From NCBI RefSeq assembly GCF_001513965.1, contig NZ_KQ948031.1, forward strand, positions 1-63,776: DNA of 63,776 nt, read 5' to 3'. Shown here in pieces: positions 8,337 to 16,577 of this stretch (position 1 is the stretch's first letter; every line of letters starts with the position of its first letter). The notes beneath the pieces were generated by a model, which worked only from the letters and a program-made list of their open reading frames with translations, had not been told where the DNA came from and did not search any database. The position numbers and the translations under genes are program-made. Origin of the DNA: Streptomyces cellostaticus (GTDB lineage: Bacteria; Actinomycetota; Actinomycetes; Streptomycetales; Streptomycetaceae).

Positions 8337-9392
8337 TCAGGCGGCCTGGCCGGCGACCGGGACGCCGGCCTCCAGATAGAGCGCGCTTCCGCGCTCGCGG
8401 GCCCGCAACGCCCAGCGCAGCCGCTCGTAGCGCACCGGCGGCAGCATCCCGGCCGCCTCCTGCTCGGTGGCGAAGCGCCACCCGCGCAGCTCGGGTCCCG
8501 GCAGCAGCACCCCGGACGCCTCGGCGGAGTCCAGCCGGCCGCCGTCGAAGAGCAGGCGCAGTCCGCCGTAGCCGGGGGGTGCGGGCCGCTCCCAGTCCAC
8601 GACGAGCAGGCGCGGCACCTCCCGCAGCCGTATCCCGGTCTCCTCGGCGACCTCGCGCATGCCGGCGCGGGCGGGGGCCTCGCCGCGCTCGACCACACCG
8701 CCCGGGAACTCCCAGCCGGGCTTGTAGGTGGGGTCGACGAGCAGCACCCGGTCGTGCTCGTCGAAGAGCAGCACCCCGGCGGCAAGGGTCTCGGCGGTGG
8801 GCTCGGGGGTCTGCACGATGTCGCAGGGGGGTACGGCCCCGCTGCCGACCGCGTCGGCGATGCGGACGGCGGTCTCGTACGGAGTGAGGGCGCTGGTGTC
8901 GATCAGGTGGGCGTCGGCGGTGAGCCAGGCGGCGAGGGCGGCCCGGTAGGGCTCGATGTGGTCGTACGACCACTGCCGGACGCGCATCTCGCCGTCGGGC
9001 AGGTCCGGCGGGATCTCCCGCCCGGCTATCCGCTCGCGCAGTATCGTTTCGGCCGGGGCGAGGAGCAGATGCCGTACGGGTATCCGGCGGGCGGCGAGGC
9101 CGCCGAAGATCTCGTCGCGGTACTCCTGGCGCAGCAGGGCCATGGGGACCACGAGGGTCCCGCCCAGCTCGGCGAGCATCGCGGCCGCCGTGTCGATCAC
9201 GAGCCGGCGCCAGATCGGCAGATCCTGGAAGTCGCTGACCTCGGCGAGGCGCTTGGGCGGCAGCAGGTGCGGGAGCGCTGCGCCGATGACCTCGGGGTCG
9301 AAGAGCGTGCTGTTCGGGATCAGCTCGATCAGTTCGCGTGCGGTGGTGGTCTTCCCCGCACCGAACGCGCCGTTGATCCAGACGACGGTCAC
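8337..9392 (-). CDS. P-loop kinase fused to a NUDIX hydrolase
   Basis: A 351-residue two-domain protein. Residues 8-15 form a Walker A motif (GAFGAGKT) in an AAA_33-like/zeta-kinase-like ATPase that runs to about residue 180. A NUDIX domain follows with a complete box from about 231, starting GGVVERGE and containing REVAEETG. The GTG at 9392 is chosen because GAGGGGGAACC lies just before it and the Walker A then begins at residue 8. This fusion recurs in Streptomyces; the substrates of the two halves are not known. A NUDIX hydrolase and a kinase joined could act in sequence on a nucleotide-linked metabolite, but that is inference. Confidence 0.9.
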   Translation of the reverse strand: MTVVWINGAFGAGKTTTARELIELIPNSTLFDPEVIGAALPHLLPPKRLAEVSDFQDLPIWRRLVIDTAAAMLAELGGTLVVPMALLRQEYRDEIFGGLAARRIPVRHLLLAPAETILRERIAGREIPPDLPDGEMRVRQWSYDHIEPYRAALAAWLTADAHLIDTSALTPYETAVRIADAVGSGAVPPCDIVQTPEPTAETLAAGVLLFDEHDRVLLVDPTYKPGWEFPGGVVERGEAPARAGMREVAEETGIRLREVPRLLVVDWERPAPPGYGGLRLLFDGGRLDSAEASGVLLPGPELRGWRFATEQEAAGMLPPVRYERLRWALRARERGSALYLEAGVPVAGQAA

Positions 9393-9478
9393 GGTTCCCC
9401 CTCTTCTGTTGGCCCCCTGGGGCTTGCCCGCTCCACCCTGCCACGGAAACCACATCCCGTTGAGGGCGCGCACACGAG

Positions 9479-9514
9479 AGTGCCGGTGCCCCCTTGCAGC
9501 GGGGCACCGGCACT
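9479..9514. terminator. Perfect 14-bp hairpin between two minus-strand genes
   Basis: AGTGCCGGTGCCCC at 9479-9492 pairs with its exact complement at 9501-9514 around an 8-base loop. It lies just downstream of the small secreted protein gene and insulates it from the kinase-NUDIX gene. Confidence 0.75.
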
Positions 9515-9526
9515 GTGCGCCACGGG

Positions 9527-9718
9527 CTATTCGTGCACCGGCGCGTTGTCGTCGACGGCCGGGCCGTCCTGGCCGGCCGGGTGGTCGGCCTTGTCGAGGG
9601 CGCCCGAGACCTTGAGGTCACCGAGACGTCCGTGGTCCTCGGCGTGCGACGGGGTGACGGCGGCCACGACGAATCCGGTGGCGAGGGAGGCGAGGGCGAG
9701 CATGCTGCGCTTCTTCAT
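9527..9718 (-). CDS. Small secreted protein
   Basis: A 63-residue protein with a clear Sec signal peptide: MKKRSMLALASLATGFVVAA, then a likely cleavage after SHA near residue 26. The mature part is about 37 residues, acidic, without cysteines. The sequence type (short signal plus a short acidic tail) recurs in streptomycetes. The gene is followed by a perfect terminator hairpin, which supports it as a real unit. No function is known; no obvious Shine-Dalgarno sequence is seen, so the start rests on the signal peptide. Confidence 0.65.
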   Translation of the reverse strand: MKKRSMLALASLATGFVVAAVTPSHAEDHGRLGDLKVSGALDKADHPAGQDGPAVDDNAPVHE

Positions 9719-9913
9719 GCCGTGATGAACTGCCGAACCGGCCGGGGGTCACGCGGATCGCATCGATTGCGCCCTTCGGGCCGAGGGCACCGGAGCGGCA
9801 GACCGGCACGGCCGGCCGCGGCGAAACCCCGTGGCCGGGTGATCACGGGGCCGGTATCGTCGGGATCCCGGTCTGCCGGAAGCCGGTGGATCACGACCAG
9901 GAGCACCACGGCC

Positions 9914-10267
9914 ATGACCAGCACCCGCCCGACGACGACCCTCTGGCGCCCCACCGGCCCCAAGGAGCTCGATCTCGTCCGGGAGCTGGACTGGAGGGCG
10001 TGGCCGCCGCGGCTGCCCGAACAGCCGATCTTCTACCCGGTTCTCAACGAGGACTACGCGATCAGGATCGCCCGGGACTGGAACGTCAAGCACGACGGTG
10101 CCGGCTTCGTGACGCGCTTCGAGGTCGACGCGGAGTTCGCCGGCCGCTATCCCGTGCAGCAGGCCGGCGGCGAGACGATCCTGGAACTGTGGGTCCCCGC
10201 CGAGGAACTGGACGAGTTCAACGCCCACATCGTCGGCCGTATCGAGGTCGTACACGAGTTCCGCTGA
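9914..10267 (+). CDS. Conserved hypothetical protein (117 aa)
   Basis: A compact protein with no membrane segment: N-terminal MTSTRPTTTLWRPTGPKEL, a central segment PEQPIFYPVLNEDYAIRIAR and a C-terminal VPAEELDEFNAHIVGRIEV. I recall close relatives throughout Streptomyces, some labelled with an unconvincing 'ADP-ribosylation/crystallin J1' name; nothing here shows ADP-ribosylhydrolase motifs. The ATG at 9914 lies shortly after a GGAGCACCACGG stretch. A hairpin terminator follows the stop. Confidence 0.75.
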   Translation: MTSTRPTTTLWRPTGPKELDLVRELDWRAWPPRLPEQPIFYPVLNEDYAIRIARDWNVKHDGAGFVTRFEVDAEFAGRYPVQQAGGETILELWVPAEELDEFNAHIVGRIEVVHEFR

Positions 10268-10275
10268 TGCCACGG

Positions 10276-10313
10276 GAGGCCGGGCGAATCAACACAATCA
10301 AACGCCCGGCCTC
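10276..10313. terminator. Hairpin terminator after the 117-aa gene
   Basis: GAGGCCGGGCG at 10276-10286 pairs perfectly with CGCCCGGCCTC at 10303-10313 around an A-rich 16-base loop, 9 bases after the stop codon. Confidence 0.75.
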
Positions 10314-10337
10314 TCCGTCGTCCAGCAAAATCCGCTG

Positions 10338-10356
10338 CCGTCAAGGGGTGTGACGG
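10338..10356. promoter_or_regulatory. Inverted repeat upstream of the alpha-galactosidase gene
   Basis: CCGTCA at 10338-10343 and TGACGG at 10351-10356 form a perfect palindrome with a 7-base spacer, about 130 bases before the gene. It could be an operator for a sugar-responsive repressor; no regulator is adjacent, so this is weak. Confidence 0.35.
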
Positions 10357-10482
10357 AATATCGAACAATCCGGACGCACCCTTCCAACACAGTCCGACAC
10401 GTCCTACCGTAAACGCGCACCGGTGACACGTACATGCCGTCATGCCCCATCTCACCGTTCGCGAGTCGGAGGAACGTCAACG

Positions 10483-12507
10483 ATGCGTCACCCTCACACC
10501 CGCACAACCCGCCGAAGAGTGGTCGGAGCGCTCACCACGGGGCTGCTGTGTGCGGCGGGCCTCGCCGCCCCCGCGACAGCGGCCCCCGCCCAGGACCCCG
10601 TCGCCGCCCCCGCCCTGGCCGACGGCCTCGCCCTCACCCCGCCCATGGGCTTCAACAACTGGAACTCCACACACTGCCGCGCCGACTTCGACGAGGCCAT
10701 GGTCAAGGGGATCGCGGACCTCTTCGTGGACAAGGGCCTCAAGGACGCCGGCTACCGGTACGTCAATCTCGACGACTGCTGGGCGCTGCCGAACCGGGAC
10801 GCGAACGGCAAGCTCGTGCCCGACCCGGCCCGCTTCCCGAACGGCATCAAGGCCGTCGCGGACTACGTCCACGCCAAGGGCCTCAAGCTCGGCATCTACA
10901 CCAGCGCCGGCACCAAGACCTGCAACAGCGCGGGCTTCCCGGGCGCGCTCGGCCACGAGTACAGCGACGCGCGGCAGTTCGCCGACTGGGGCGTGGACTA
11001 CCTCAAGTACGACAACTGCAACAACCTCGGCGTCGACGCCAAGCAGCGCTACCGGACCATGCGCGACGCGCTCAGAGCGACCGGCCGGTCCATCGTCTAC
11101 AGCATCTGCGAATGGGGCGAGAACAAGCCCTGGGAGTGGGCGGCGGACGACGGCCAGCTGTGGCGCACCACCGGTGACATCAGCGACAGCTGGGGTTCGA
11201 TGGTGTCGATCCTCAAGCAGAACCTGCCCCTCGCCCCCTACGCGGGTCCCGGCCACTGGAACGACCCCGACATGCTGGAGGTCGGCAACGGCGGCATGAC
11301 CGACACCGAGTACCGCTCGCACTACTCCCTCTGGTCGGTCATGGCCGCGCCCCTGCTCATCGGCACCGACCTGCGCAAGGCCTCCCCGGCGACCTTCGAC
11401 ATCCTGGACAACAAGGAGGTCGTCGCCGTCGACCAGGACCCGCTGGGCAAGCAGGGCACCGTCGTGTCCTCCGCGGGCGGGCGCTGGGTCGTCGCCAAGG
11501 AGATGAAGGACGGCAGCCGCGCGGTCGCCCTGTTCAACGAGTCGGGCACCGCCCAGCGGATCGCCACCACCGCCGGTGCCGTCGGCCTGCCCGACGCCCC
11601 CGCCTACACCCTGCGCGACCTGTGGCAGCATCGCAGCTACAACACCGCGGGCACCCTCGCGGCGACCGTCCCGGCCCACGGCACGGTCCTGCTGCGCGTC
11701 GCGGCCGACCCGGACTGGGCCGCCAACCCGCCCGCCGCGGAACTCGGCCTGGACGGCAGCCCGTTCGTGGAGGCGGGCACCCCGGCCACGCTGACCACCG
11801 CCGTCACCGACCTCGGCCGCACGGCCGCACGCCAGGTGTCCGTGTCACTGACCGGCCCCGAGGGGTGGACCGTACGGCCGACTTCGGCGGCCACGGCCGC
11901 CGCCCTCGCGACGGGCAAGTCCCTGCGCACCGGCTGGAGCGTGACCGCCCCGGCGGGGACGCCGACCGGCTCCTACGCCCTCATCGTGCAGGCGAGCTAC
12001 CGCTCGCCGTCCGGGCAACGCGTCACCGGCGCTCTCCCGCTGACCGCGTCCGTAGTGCTGCCGCCGCCCTCCGGGACCTCGTACGCGAGCGATCTGCCCT
12101 GGCTGTCGGCGACGAACGGCTGGGGCCCGGTCGAACGCGACACCAGCAACGGCGAGAGCGCCGCCGGTGACGGCCACCCGATCACCATCGGCGGAACCAC
12201 GTACGCCAAGGGGCTCGGTGTCCATGCCGAAAGCGCCGTCGAGTTCTACACCGGCGGCAGGTGCTCGGCGGTCACCGCCCGGGTGGGCCTCGACGACGAG
12301 ACCGGCACCCGGGGGACCGTCGCCTTCGAGATCTGGGCGGACGGCAGGAAGGCCGCCTCGACCGGCGTCCTCACCCACGCGACGCCCGCCCGAGCCGTTT
12401 CGGCCGACGTGACCGGGGCCCAGGTCGTCCGCCTCGTCGCCACCGACGGCGGCGACGGCATCGACTACGACCACGCCGACTGGGCGGACCCGAAGCTCAC
12501 CTGCTGA
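10483..12507 (+). CDS. Secreted GH27 alpha-galactosidase with NPCBM domain
   Basis: A 674-residue extracellular glycosidase. A signal peptide with a twin-arginine-like RTTRRRVV n-region ends near ATA-AP (about residue 34). The GH27 barrel follows: TPPMGFNNWN near 52-61, nucleophile D177 in YLKYDNC, and D232 in GDISDSW, which matches the acid/base Asp of human alpha-galactosidase A. A NEW3-type beta domain (about 435-535) and a C-terminal NPCBM carbohydrate-binding domain (about 545-674, WGPVERDTSNGE, GLGVHAESAVEF) complete it. GGAGGAACG before the ATG at 10483 decides the start. It should release terminal alpha-galactose from plant oligosaccharides or galactomannan. Confidence 0.95.
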   Translation: MRHPHTRTTRRRVVGALTTGLLCAAGLAAPATAAPAQDPVAAPALADGLALTPPMGFNNWNSTHCRADFDEAMVKGIADLFVDKGLKDAGYRYVNLDDCWALPNRDANGKLVPDPARFPNGIKAVADYVHAKGLKLGIYTSAGTKTCNSAGFPGALGHEYSDARQFADWGVDYLKYDNCNNLGVDAKQRYRTMRDALRATGRSIVYSICEWGENKPWEWAADDGQLWRTTGDISDSWGSMVSILKQNLPLAPYAGPGHWNDPDMLEVGNGGMTDTEYRSHYSLWSVMAAPLLIGTDLRKASPATFDILDNKEVVAVDQDPLGKQGTVVSSAGGRWVVAKEMKDGSRAVALFNESGTAQRIATTAGAVGLPDAPAYTLRDLWQHRSYNTAGTLAATVPAHGTVLLRVAADPDWAANPPAAELGLDGSPFVEAGTPATLTTAVTDLGRTAARQVSVSLTGPEGWTVRPTSAATAAALATGKSLRTGWSVTAPAGTPTGSYALIVQASYRSPSGQRVTGALPLTASVVLPPPSGTSYASDLPWLSATNGWGPVERDTSNGESAAGDGHPITIGGTTYAKGLGVHAESAVEFYTGGRCSAVTARVGLDDETGTRGTVAFEIWADGRKAASTGVLTHATPARAVSADVTGAQVVRLVATDGGDGIDYDHADWADPKLTC

Positions 12508-12523
12508 GCGACGGGCGCGCCGA

Positions 12524-12576
12524 GGTCACCGCGCGACCGTCGGGGGTCGACCACCCCCGATGATCACGCGGTGACC
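12524..12576. terminator. Nested bidirectional hairpin between convergent genes
   Basis: Outer arms GGTCACCGCG (12524-12533) and CGCGGTGACC (12567-12576) enclose a second perfect stem CGGGGGT/ACCCCCG (12541-12547 and 12553-12559). It lies between the convergent alpha-galactosidase and small secreted protein genes. Confidence 0.6.
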
Positions 12577-12585
12577 GTCATCGGC

Positions 12586-12996
12586 CTACCACCACGCGGT
12601 GCAGCGCGCGTAGTTGTCGCCGTTCGCCTGCACGCAGACCCGGGCCAGCGCGGGGTCGTTGTCCGGGATGTAGGTGGACTCCTGAGAGTGGTAGGGGTCG
12701 ACCCAGATCCGGTTCTGCAGACCGTAGAAGTGGTTGGTGTCGCCGTCCGCGGCCCAGTCGATCCAGCCCGAACAGGTGGTGCCACCGCTGTTGTTGTTCA
12801 CGTAGTTCCGGACCTGCCAGCCCCCGCCGCCCGAAACGTACTGAGTCATCAGGGTGCCCGAGCATCTGTTGCTCCAGACCGTGTACCGGGCGGTCTCTGC
12901 GGAGGCGACCCCGCTGCCGCCCAGCACCAGCGTGGCGACTCCGGCCAGCGTGCCGGCCCCGACGGCGGCCCGGCGCACGATGCTGCGTGCGTTCAT
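12586..12996 (-). CDS. Secreted protein of unknown function (136 aa)
   Basis: The N-terminus has basic residues, a hydrophobic stretch and a cleavage-like SGVASAE near residue 33. The mature protein is about 103 residues, aromatic-rich, with four cysteines (RCSGT, TTCSG, ARVCVQ, YARCTAWW), suggesting two disulfides. I do not recognise a family. The start ATG follows GAGGGAGGGAACGGAAC, which directly abuts a strong hairpin. The acidic, Trp/Tyr-rich mature chain would suit a small extracellular binding or inhibitor protein, but that is only a guess. Confidence 0.75.
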   Translation of the reverse strand: MNARSIVRRAAVGAGTLAGVATLVLGGSGVASAETARYTVWSNRCSGTLMTQYVSGGGGWQVRNYVNNNSGGTTCSGWIDWAADGDTNHFYGLQNRIWVDPYHSQESTYIPDNDPALARVCVQANGDNYARCTAWW

Positions 12997-13008
12997 GTTC
13001 CGTTCCCT

Positions 13009-13040
13009 CCCTCATGTGCAGCGTTCGCCGCACATGAGGG
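13009..13040 (-). promoter_or_regulatory. Hairpin abutting the ribosome site of the secreted-protein gene
   Basis: CCCTCATGTGC (13009-13019) and GCACATGAGGG (13030-13040) are perfect 11-base arms with a 10-base loop. On the minus strand the 3' arm leads straight into the GAGGGAGGG ribosome site of the gene starting at 12996. It may terminate the ROK transcript, attenuate, or mask the ribosome site. Confidence 0.6.
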
Positions 13041-13092
13041 ATCTTCCGAGCCGGTTCCAACAGCCGGCCAACGGAGGGCTAACCGCCGCTTG

Positions 13093-14037
13093 TCACACGG
13101 ACGTCGGACGCGGCGACGCCAAGGCCGCCGCGGCCGCCCCCACGAGCCCCGCGTCCGTCCCCGTCGACGCGGGCGCCACCGTCAGGCGCCGTACGAAGGA
13201 CAGCGTCGCGTAGTCGCGCAGGTACCGTCGCAGGGGCGCGAAGAGGATGTCGCCCGCCTTGGCCACTCCCCCGCCGATCACGGCGATGTCGATCTCGACG
13301 AGGGTCGCCGTCGCGGCGATCCCGGCGGCCAGGGCCTGGGCGGCACGTTCGAAGGACGCGACCGCGACCGGATCGCCCGCGCGGGCGGCGACGGCCACGG
13401 CGGCGGCCGAGGTGTCGCCGTCGGAGCCGGGCCGCCAGCCGCCGTCGAGGGCGCGGCGCGCGATGTTGGGCCCGCTGGCGATGCGTTCCACGCAGCCGCG
13501 CGCACCGCACGGGCAGAGGTCGCCGTCGAGGTCCACGCTGATGTGGCCGATGTGCCCGGCGTTGCCCGTGGGGCCGGGGTGCAGCCTGCCGCCGAGGACG
13601 AGGCCGCCTCCGACGCCCGTGGAGACCACCATGCACAGCGCGTTGTCGTGGCCGCGGGCGGCGCCCTGCCAGTGCTCGGCCGCCGTGATCGCCACGCCGT
13701 CGCCGATCAGCTCGACCGGCAGGCCACCGGTGGCCGCGCGCACCCGCTCGACCAGCGGGAAGTCGCGCCAGCCCGGCACGTTCACCGGACTGACGGTGCC
13801 CGCCGAGGCGTCCACCGGGCCCGCGCTGCCGATACCGATCGAGCCGGCGCGTCCCCACAGGGGCGACCCGGCGAGGTCGCCGAGCACCTCCTCGACGGCC
13901 CGCATGACCGTTTCGCCGTCCTGCTGCGCAGGTGTCGCGCGCTGTGCGCGCGCCTGGATCCGTCCGTGGCCGTCCACCAGCGCGCCGGCGATCTTGGTGC
14001 CGCCGATGTCCAGGGCCGCCACGAGGTCGGTGTGCAT
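13093..14037 (-). CDS. ROK-family sugar kinase
   Basis: A 314-residue ROK protein without an N-terminal helix-turn-helix, so a kinase rather than a repressor. The ATP motif DIGGTKIAGALVD is at the start. A GIGSAGPVD phosphate loop, GVGGGLVLGG, and the ROK zinc motif CPCGARGCVE after GHIGHISVD are all present. Likely substrates are glucose, N-acetylglucosamine or mannose-type sugars. The ATG at 14037 follows GGGGAGA. It is divergent from a LacI-family gene across a perfect operator, so it is probably induced by the sugar that regulator senses. Confidence 0.92.
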   Translation of the reverse strand: MHTDLVAALDIGGTKIAGALVDGHGRIQARAQRATPAQQDGETVMRAVEEVLGDLAGSPLWGRAGSIGIGSAGPVDASAGTVSPVNVPGWRDFPLVERVRAATGGLPVELIGDGVAITAAEHWQGAARGHDNALCMVVSTGVGGGLVLGGRLHPGPTGNAGHIGHISVDLDGDLCPCGARGCVERIASGPNIARRALDGGWRPGSDGDTSAAAVAVAARAGDPVAVASFERAAQALAAGIAATATLVEIDIAVIGGGVAKAGDILFAPLRRYLRDYATLSFVRRLTVAPASTGTDAGLVGAAAAALASPRPTSV

Positions 14038-14152
14038 CAGTGTCAGATCTCCCCGTTGAAAGCTTGAGAACCAGAAACCAGAAAATGAGGCAGGCCGGTC
14101 AAGCGGTGGGGACGCAGGCCGGAGACAGCGCTGGACAGTCTCTCGCGCATCT

Positions 14153-14164
14153 GACAACGTTGTC
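14153..14164. promoter_or_regulatory. LacI-type operator between ROK kinase and regulator genes
   Basis: GACAACGTTGTC is a perfect 12-base palindrome with the central CG step typical of LacI/GalR operators. It lies in the gap between divergent genes and is the natural site for the LacI-family protein encoded at 14230. Confidence 0.8.
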
Positions 14165-14229
14165 CAGGCTCTATGCTCGACGCCACATCCTCATACAAAT
14201 CCATGGATCGTCGCACCACCTCGGTGGAA

Positions 14230-15321
14230 ATGACGGACGACAGGACAGGACAGCGCATCGTGCCCGAGACCACCCGCCGCGCAGACCGCCACGCAGACCG
14301 CCTCTCCGGGACCCGTTACGGCAACCGTCCCACGATGAAGGACGTGGCCGCGCGCGCCGGGGTCGGCCTGAAGACGGTGTCCCGCGTGGTCAACGGCGAG
14401 CCCGGCGTCACGCCCGACACCGAGCGCCGCGTCCAGGAGGCGATCGACGCGCTCGGCTTCCGCCGCAACGACAGCGCGCGCGTCCTGCGCAAGGGCCGTA
14501 CGGCCAGCATCGGCCTGGTCCTGGAGGACCTCGCCGACCCCTTCTACGGCCCGCTGAGCCGCGCGGTCGAGGAGGTGGCCCGCGCCCACGGCGCGCTGCT
14601 GATCAACGGCTCCAGCGCCGAGGACCCGGAGCGGGAGCAGGAGCTGGCGCTGGCGCTGTGCGCCCGGCGGGTGGACGGTCTGGTGGTGATCCCGGCCGGG
14701 GACGACCACCGGTACCTGGAGCCGGAGATCAGGGCGGGCGTGGCCACCGTGTTCGTGGACCGCCCCGCCGGGAAGATCGACGCCGACGTCGTGCTGTCCG
14801 ACAACTACGGCGGCGCCCGCGACGGCGTCTCCCACCTGATCGCGCACGGCCACCGCCGGATCGGGTTCATCGGCGACATGCCCCGCATCCACACCGCGGC
14901 CGAGCGGCTGCGTGGCTACCGGGCCGCCATGGAGGACGCGGGGATACCCGTCGAGGGGCAGTGGATGTCCCTCGGGGCGACGGATCCGGTGCGGGTGCGC
15001 CGGGCGGCCGAGGACATGCTCTCGGGCCCCACCCCCGTCACCGCGATCTTCGCGGGCAACAACCGGGTGACGGTCACCGTGATCCGGGTCCTCGCCGAGC
15101 AGTCCCGTCCGGTCGCCCTCGTCGGCTTCGACGACATCGAGCTGGCCGATCTGCTCCAGCCGGGTGTCACGGTCGTCGCCCAGGACGCGGCAGCCCTCGG
15201 CCGGACCGCCGCCGAGCGCCTCTTCCGGCAGCTGGACGGCAGCCTCGTCGCGCCGGAGCGCATCGAGCTGCCGACCCGCCTGATCACCCGCGGCTCCGGC
15301 GAGCTGCCGCCCGCCGGGTGA
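14230..15321 (+). CDS. LacI-family transcriptional regulator
   Basis: A 363-residue repressor. The DNA-binding domain contains TMKDVAARAGVGLKTVSRVV followed by the hinge RVLRKGRTASIGLVLEDLADP. A periplasmic-binding-protein-like effector domain follows (about 95-355). The start is uncertain: an ATG at 14230 has GGTGGAA before it, while ATGs at 14173 and 14203 and a GTG at 14260 are in frame. It is divergent from the ROK kinase with a palindromic operator between, and only 7 bases separate its stop from the next gene. Confidence 0.93.
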   Translation: MTDDRTGQRIVPETTRRADRHADRLSGTRYGNRPTMKDVAARAGVGLKTVSRVVNGEPGVTPDTERRVQEAIDALGFRRNDSARVLRKGRTASIGLVLEDLADPFYGPLSRAVEEVARAHGALLINGSSAEDPEREQELALALCARRVDGLVVIPAGDDHRYLEPEIRAGVATVFVDRPAGKIDADVVLSDNYGGARDGVSHLIAHGHRRIGFIGDMPRIHTAAERLRGYRAAMEDAGIPVEGQWMSLGATDPVRVRRAAEDMLSGPTPVTAIFAGNNRVTVTVIRVLAEQSRPVALVGFDDIELADLLQPGVTVVAQDAAALGRTAAERLFRQLDGSLVAPERIELPTRLITRGSGELPPAG

Positions 15322-15328
15322 GCCGCCC

Positions 15329-16090
15329 ATGACCGGCCGCACCCTGGAGGAACTGGGGCTCGCCGAGGCACCCCGCGACCATCCGCTGCTCTATCCGGGC
15401 GCCTGGCCCGCCGACTCCGGGCTGCTGCACGGCGACCGGATGCTGCCGCTCGAGCACCTGGTGCACGACGACCGGGTGCCGGTCCTCGCGGTCGGCTCCA
15501 ACGCCTGCCCCGGTCAACTGCGCCACAAAATGGCGGAGTTCGGGATCAGCGCCCCGCTGCCGATGGTGCGGGCACGGGTGCGCGGGGTCGACGTGGGCGT
15601 CTCGGCACACGTCAGCCCGCTGGGCTATGTCTCCGCCTCGCCGGTCAAGTCGCCTCGCGCGTTACGCGAGTTGTTCGTCATCTGGCTGAACCCACGGCAA
15701 CTGGCCGCGATCGACGCCAGCGAGGGCAACTTCCACCGGGCCTGGCTGCCCGCACCGGACGTACACATCGAGCTGGCGGACGGTCAGGTCCTGCCCGGGG
15801 CGCACTCGTACGTCAACCGGCACGGGGTGCTGCACAACGGCGCCGGTGCGCCGCGCCGGCATGCCGGCCAGCGCGCCCTGATCACCGAACTCCTCGTGGA
15901 TTCGGCCCCGTTGAGGGAACTGTTCGGCGACACGCCGGAGGAGTTCTGTGCCCGGGCCCGTGCCGACGTCGCCCTGTGTGCGCGGGGCACGCGGCTGTTC
16001 GCGGAGCACCAGTGGGTGACGGAGTCCGGGCTGGAGCCGTACGCCCGGGGGCAGCAACCGGGGAGTCCCGGGACCGGGGCGTCGCGCTGA
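15329..16090 (+). CDS. Conserved hypothetical protein with TTA codon; gamma-glutamylcyclotransferase-like
   Basis: A 253-residue soluble protein. The stretch VPVLAVGSNACPGQLRHKM (about 50-68) resembles the substrate loop (YGSN...L) of the gamma-glutamylcyclotransferase-like fold, which is the only clue to function. Codon 112 is TTA (15662-15664), the rare leucine codon read by the bldA tRNA, so translation may be limited to developing colonies. It starts 8 bases after the LacI stop and is probably cotranscribed with it. Confidence 0.8.
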   Translation: MTGRTLEELGLAEAPRDHPLLYPGAWPADSGLLHGDRMLPLEHLVHDDRVPVLAVGSNACPGQLRHKMAEFGISAPLPMVRARVRGVDVGVSAHVSPLGYVSASPVKSPRALRELFVIWLNPRQLAAIDASEGNFHRAWLPAPDVHIELADGQVLPGAHSYVNRHGVLHNGAGAPRRHAGQRALITELLVDSAPLRELFGDTPEEFCARARADVALCARGTRLFAEHQWVTESGLEPYARGQQPGSPGTGASR

Positions 16091-16577
16091 CGTGTCGTCG
16101 CCGGTCTTCGCCCGCCGGACGTCGGCCCACCGGCCGTAGGTCTCCCTGCGGCCCGGATTCGCCCGGCAGTGGAAACAGCCCCTCCGGCGCCGTGGGCGGA
16201 GGTATGGCGCAACGGCGCCGGGGTGGCGGACCGGGCGGCGGCGCGGGCCTCGCGCCGCATGCACAGCTCCTTGACGGCGACCGCCCGCCGCACGACACCC
16301 GTGCCACCGCGCCGGAGCCGGGCGGTGACCCGGTGGCGCCCGGTGAGCAGCCGGCCGGCCCCGTCCGTGTGCCCGTCCTCCACGGGGCCGTGACCGGCCG
16401 GTGGCTGGTGCTCCGCCGCTCGGCCCCTCAGGGCGCCGTCGATCCGTACCCGCCCGGTCCGTGCTCTTCCGGCCCGGGCTCCCCCGAAGCACCGCCGCCC
16501 CGTCCCTTCAGCCCCCTGTGCAGACCATGGGGCGGCGGTGACCGCTCAAGCCGGTGGCCGTCGCTGGGGCAGGGCCG
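16091..16577. other. 487-base intergenic region
   Basis: Between two converging genes. Open frames here are arginine/proline-rich shadows with no family match, ribosome site or conserved start that I can see. No clear terminator or operator is evident. Confidence 0.4.

Noticed and set aside
16091..16577. Possible small gene between the TTA gene and the DUF6986 gene
   Set aside because: Only low-complexity frames, no ribosome site and no recognisable protein.
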